From Leucosporidium creatinivorum (lineage: Eukaryota; Basidiomycota; Microbotryomycetes; Leucosporidiales; Leucosporidiaceae): DNA of 53,587 nucleotides. The stretch lies in NCBI GenBank assembly GCA_001600635.1, contig BCKL01000047.1, forward strand, positions 1 to 53,587, in the 5' to 3' direction. Position numbers and translations under genes: made by a program. Each line of letters begins with the position of its first letter. The stretch's first letter is position 1. Below the pieces are notes generated by a model. That model worked only from the letters and a program-made list of their open reading frames with translations, made no database searches and had not been told where the DNA came from. Of the stretch, positions 49,790-53,587 are shown piece by piece.

Positions 49790-50319
49790 ATGGTGCACCC
49801 ACTCAACGCTTTCGTTCACCACTCGACAATCGGACAGACCTTCTCGCTGACGAACGTGACGCCTCGCATGGACGTGTGAGCACGCCGAGCTCATCCCTCA
49901 AGTCGCTTGCGCTATAAGCTGACGTTCGATCCCCCTCCAGAATCGTGCTGCCGAAAACCATGGTCTGGTACCTCGAGCTCCCCGGTCTCTCCAAGGCGGA
50001 TGTCGAGGTCAACGTGCAGCGGTGAGCCCTTCTGTTATCGAGCTCGGCGTTCTGCCTGGCTGACCCTCTACATCACTCGCACAGCTACCACATCTCGGCC
50101 GAGGGCACTTTCGTCGTCGCTCCCGAGTACAGGCACCACGTCCTCCCGCTCAGCCTCTCCCAAAGGCGTTTCGGTCGCTTCGACGTGAGCTTGGTCGTCC
50201 CGCGCGAGCTCGCTCACGACGAGGTGCAAGCGACGATGGGTGATGGGGTGTTTAGAATCGAGGTGCCGATGAAGTCGCGTAAGATGAAGGAGCAGGAACG
50301 CGAGGTTGCGGTCGTCTGA
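49790..50319 (+). CDS. Small heat-shock protein (Hsp20/alpha-crystallin-like)
   Basis: Three exons (49790-49875, 49941-50021, 50085-50319) give 133 residues. The alpha-crystallin fold is recognisable. MVWYLELPGLSKADVEV matches the conserved strand before the loop, and YHISAEG the strand after it. RRFGRFDVSLVVPREL is the conserved FGRF block, and VQATMGDGVFRIEVP matches the A-x-x-x-x-GVL motif, although Val-Phe replaces Val-Leu. Such proteins hold unfolding proteins in the cytosol without ATP. The N-terminal arm (about 25 residues) is short and the C-terminus lacks an obvious I-x-I motif. Oligomers may therefore differ from typical Hsp20; this is inference. Confidence 0.8.
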
Positions 50320-50883
50320 GAGTGCTTTGGAGGGGAGTCGAGCGGAGGAGTGGAGCTCGGCGCCGGCTAGAGTGGTGTCTTCAGCTCGGTGATAGGGAGA
50401 CAGGATAGTGGTGCAGACTGTGCTTGATACGGTGGATCTCCCATCTTCCTGTAGGTCACCGTTCAAAAGCAGGGACCGGTCTGGCGAAGTCCGAAGTCCG
50501 AAGCCGAGGCAAGGGAAGCAAATGTGCTCCCGAGTATGAAGCACAGCAGTAGCTTCTCAGCCACGAGCTGTCGCCTGGTTACTGATCAAGTCTTGGACCT
50601 CCGGCTCGAGTGGCAAACGCTGGTTTCGGTGCTCGGCGAGGAGCCGAGGAGATGGAAAGGGTCCCGCTCACTGCGGCCGTACATAATGTACCAGCAATAG
50701 TCTACTTGGCTTACTGAGCAGCTTTCGACGCTCGTAGCCTCACCGAAGCGAGGAATCTGACCTCAGCAGCCTCGAGGCTTGAATTGGTCACCAAGCGCTC
50801 AAGTTGCCTCTCTCGCTCCTTCTCACCACTCCTCGTCTTCTCTCTTCACCTACAACCACCCACACCTTTCAACAACTTCCAAA
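50320..50883. other. Intergenic region before thioredoxin
   Basis: About 560 bp holding the heat-shock-protein 3' end and the thioredoxin promoter. There is one GCGCCGAG octamer on the opposite strand (50356-50363) and a short GAAGTCC duplication near 50475. No gene seen. Confidence 0.45.
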
Positions 50884-51112
50884 GTGAGCTGCCGGCTCTG
50901 TATCTCTTGACTGGCGCGTCGAGAGGACCCACACGAGGAAGGCTTGCGTGCTTGTCTCCCGGCCTCGCTGCTCTCCTTCGGCGATGGGACGCGCTTGCGG
51001 TGGATATCTCGAGGGCAGGGGGCTGTGATTGCTACGGACTACCTCGGTGCAGTTCCACGCAGCTGTAGAAACGTATGCTGACCTTGCCTTCTTCCGGCCT
51101 CTCCCCGCGCAG
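50884..51112 (+). other. Probable 5' leader intron of thioredoxin
   Basis: A GTGAGC donor at 50884, a GCTGACC branch-like motif near 51079 and a CGCGCAG acceptor ending at 51112 abut the ATG exactly. If used, the start codon is the first codon of the second exon. Inferred from splice signals only. Confidence 0.55.
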
Positions 51113-51829
51113 ATGGTCAAGTCTATCGAGTCCTTTGCCGAGTTCAAGGAGATCATCAACTCCGACTCCACTTCCGTCATTGATTTCTGGGCTACCTGTG
51201 AGTTTACCGACCATTCGCTGTACTCGAGTCGATGCGCGAGGCTGAACGGCGCTGACCGGCTCTCCCTTCTCTCTGAACAGGGTGCGGACCCTGGTACGTT
51301 ACAGAGAGCATGCCGATGCGTTGCTGTGCTACTCTAGGGTAGCTCGGCGTGTCTGGATGGACGCTGACTCTCTCTCGGTCGATATAAAGCAAGGTCATCG
51401 GCCCCGTCTTCGAGAAGCTCGAGGCTTCGCACACCAACCTCAACTTCTACAAGGTCGACGTTGACGTCCAGGAGGTACGTCTTGCCATCCGAGTATATCC
51501 GAGTATGACAGCTGTACCTTGTCGCTGACCCGCTTCCCTCTCGTCGTCCGCAGGAGATCTCCGCCGAGTGCGGAATCAAGGTGCGCTCTCCTACCGTCCT
51601 GCAGCTCTCTAGACCTCGCTGACCTTCCCATCTACCTCTCTTCCCGTGCTTTCCAGGCAATGCCTAGTTTCCTGTTCTTCCGCGCATCGGAGAAGGTGGG
51701 ATCCGTCATTGGCGCCGACCCTAACAAGCTTAAGGCGCGTTTCAGGCTCTTCCTGTCAGTGACACAAGCTGACCATCAATTCTACAGGCCGCTCTAGAGC
51801 TCCAGAACACCGAGGCTGCCTCCGCTTGA
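51113..51829 (+). CDS. TRX1: Thioredoxin
   Basis: Small dithiol reductase of 109 residues keeping cytosolic proteins reduced and feeding ribonucleotide reductase and peroxiredoxins. The protein reads MVKSIESFAEFKEIINSD, VIDFWATWCGPCK (redox cysteines C30 and C33), VFEKLEASHTNLNFYKVDVD, CGIKAMPSFLFFR with the cis-Pro, and AALELQNTEAASA. Six coding exons: 51113-51197, 51281-51293, 51390-51474, 51554-51580, 51657-51734 and 51788-51829. The 13-nt second exon carries the active-site codons. The last intron (51735-51787) has a GCGCGT donor, i.e. GC-AG. It is fixed by the conserved K-AALE join; reading through would end early. The lengths sum to exactly 110 codons. Confidence 0.96.
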
Positions 51830-52511
51830 GCGTAGATAGACCGTTTGCCGATACACTATCCGAAATCGAATCCAAATGTTGAGTACTTGGTGTGGGCGCT
51901 GCGAGAGTAAGAATACCCGATGCATAACGATGCTTCTGCTTGAGGATGCGCGCTGTGCAGCTGAGCGCTGGTTCAGGCCTCGAGCGGTCACGGGGCACCG
52001 AGAGCTGGGCGCTCATTGAGGTGCTTTCTCCGCCGATCTGTAGCCTCTGCGAGGTAGGCAGAGGGTACAGTGAAGTATCTACGCTCGGTACAACACCTTC
52101 GGAAGCTGCTCTGCCACATTTGCAGTGCTCCGGCTCTCGAAGCGTGCTCGGCGAAGGACGCGCCGGGCGAGCTTCTGGAGCAGGGCCTTCGACTTTGCGC
52201 GCACCGAGACTCGCAAATGTCGCTGAACAAACTCTAGTAAGTGCGTCTGTACTCTCGCGCGCCGGACGAGCTACAGTTCAGCGCACTCTCGAGTGTTTCC
52301 TGAGTTGCAATCTAATTGGTTGGTCTCGGGTCGATAGCAGCCTCCAAGAGCTGTGTAGCTGGGGAGCGAGGGGATCATGACAAAACCTAACCTGCTAGGA
52401 GTCGACTCTGCCCATCTCAGCTCCGAGGTACTCTCAGCAAAGAGCAGGACAAGCGAATCCGAGCCCGAATCGCCTCTCTCCCTTCTGCCGCTTCGTCTCG
52501 TCTCGTCAACC
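51830..52511. other. Intergenic region before the BTB gene
   Basis: About 680 bp with only chance open frames. The BTB frame is open upstream to an ATG at 52377, giving a Ser/Leu-rich stretch without homology features. I take it as leader. Confidence 0.45.
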
Positions 52512-53552
52512 ATGTCCGATCCGCTCGATACGATCGCCAGTGGACTACAGAGCGTCTCGCTCGACGCTCGAGCGCACGACCGCAGCTTCTACCTCCTTAC
52601 AAGCGACGCCGAGCGAGTCGCAGTTGACTCTCGCCTGCTCGCCTCTCATTCGAGCGTCTTCAAGGATCTGCTCGAAATTGGCTCAGCCGAGGGTACCCAG
52701 AAGGAATGCAGGATCTCGGAGACGGCGCAAGAGATCTGCCTGCTCATCCACAGCCTCGAGACGGGTAAGATCGACGACCGCTCGGCCAGCTCGCTCAAGG
52801 CTCTCGCTCGCCTCGGAGACAAGTACGGTACCGCCAAGCTCTATGAAGCGCTTCAAGAGGTGATCTTGTACGTCCGCAGCTCTGTCTCGCCGCCTATCCC
52901 ACTGCTCACATGGCGCTTGGGCAGGGAGCTTCGGGTCAGCTCGCCCCTCATCGCCTACGCCGTGGCGGAGGAGGGAGAGATGGACAAGCTCATGCAGATC
53001 GTCGCTACCAGAACTCTGGGTCTCGACCTCAAGAACAGCGCTGGCTACGAGGAGCTCTCGCTCAGCGGGAAGCGTCGTCTGGTGAGTGCTGTGCTGAACT
53101 CGGTGATGGCTCTTCGCGCCTCCCGCCCCTCCCTGATACCAACGTATGATCATCGACCATCACAGGTGCTACCAACTTGCTCACATCGAAGCAGCCCGCC
53201 TTGCCCTCGCCAGCGTGACGGTCCGGAAGCCCTGCAACTGCCACCAAAGTGCCTTCCAGCCTCGAAACGCTTCCGACTCTTACGCTGCGATTCGGGACGA
53301 GTGCCTCCTTGTCTGCATGGGCGAGATCACTCCTTCTACGGTCCCCTACAAGCTGTTCAGGGAGGAGATTGACGGGAGGAGGGGAAGGTGGCGCGGAGGC
53401 AAGTACGGTTGCGAGGGCTGCAAGGCGAGGTTCGCCAAGGATGTTGACGAGGTGCGGATCAGCTGGGGATACAGGTGCATCGAGTTTGTGAGTGAGCGGG
53501 TTCCGTCTGTGAGTGTCGGCGTCGAGCTGACGACTCGTTTTTCGCCCAGTGA
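52512..53552 (+). CDS. BTB/POZ-domain protein with Cys-containing C-terminus
   Basis: Likely protein-interaction adaptor. The BTB part reads RSFYLLTSDAERVAVDSRLL, ASHSSVFKDLLEIGSAEG, LLIHSLETGKID and LARLGDKYGTAKLYEALQEV, the usual BTB start and following helices. A helical segment and then a Cys-containing region (KPCNCHQSAF, KYGCEGCKARF, SWGYRCIEF) follow. The join near 53082-53165 is unclear. The good GTGAGT donor gives the wrong phase for the downstream frame, and only a weak GC donor at 53093 restores it. A 57-nt intron-like stretch (52868-52924) is in frame without stops, so it may be retained. The last intron (from 53488) ends directly before a TGA stop at 53550-53552. Identity as a BTB protein is fairly sure; the detailed structure is not. 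Confidence 0.7.
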
Positions 53553-53587
53553 AGCGCTCGGCGCTCGGTGCTCAGCGGCCGAGGCGT

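Noticed and set aside
49910-49940. GTTCGATCC resembling a tRNA B box
   Set aside because: It lies inside an intron of the heat-shock-protein gene and no cloverleaf or A box could be formed around it.
53166-53372. Uninterrupted BTB frame reading to a stop at 53372
   Set aside because: The downstream part is Pro/Ser/Arg-rich and unlike protein; the other frame has ordered Cys and helical patterns.

Overview
The window is nuclear DNA of a GC-rich, intron-dense fungus, most likely a basidiomycete yeast of the Pucciniomycotina (Microbotryomycetes or red-yeast type). Almost every gene is cut by several short introns of about 50-100 nt with GTRNGT-type donors. These introns carry a strong GCTGAC branch-site-like motif 15-45 nt before CAG. 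Genes are closely packed on both strands, often with only 130-450 bp between them. The placement rests on gene architecture and protein similarity recalled from known families; no database search was possible. I saw no rRNA, tRNA, CRISPR, transposon or virus-derived element.

Layout, left to right: phosphofructokinase (-), a Ras GTPase with a CAAX box (-), a protoglobin-domain protein with an apparent in-frame stop (-), a charged coiled-coil protein (+), a TMEM184/DUF300 membrane protein that appears to lack a conserved segment (+), an unknown single-pass membrane protein (-), the Hsp70 exchange factor Fes1 (+) and a beta-solenoid repeat protein (+). After a 2-kb gene-poor stretch come a CaMKK/SNF1-activating-type kinase (+), an Adp1-like ABCG transporter with EGF modules (+), a peroxisomal acyl-CoA synthetase ending in SKL (+), a BRCT-containing family X DNA polymerase (-), an F-box/LRR-like protein (-), enolase (-), a type I-like glutamine synthetase (-), DNA ligase I (+), a Lys-rich unknown protein (-), a Pdr16-like Sec14 protein (+), a tyrosine phosphatase with an altered P-loop (-), a small heat-shock protein (+), thioredoxin (+) and a BTB-domain protein (+).

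The genes are mainly housekeeping: two glycolytic enzymes (PFK, enolase), two DNA-repair enzymes (Pol X, ligase), chaperone/redox functions (Fes1, sHsp, thioredoxin), lipid metabolism (acyl-CoA synthetase, Sec14), and signalling (Ras, kinase, PTP). They do not form one pathway or a biosynthetic cluster.

The most interesting signals concern gene structure. Two GC-AG introns are fixed by conserved protein sequence (kinase, thioredoxin). The thioredoxin CGPC active site lies in a 13-nt exon. One start codon appears to be split by an intron. The octamer GCGCCGAG recurs in many intergenic regions, and the related CTCGGCGTT recurs inside introns. Three genes (protoglobin, TMEM184, BTB) have reading frames that cannot be joined with ordinary splice sites, which points to local gene decay or assembly faults.
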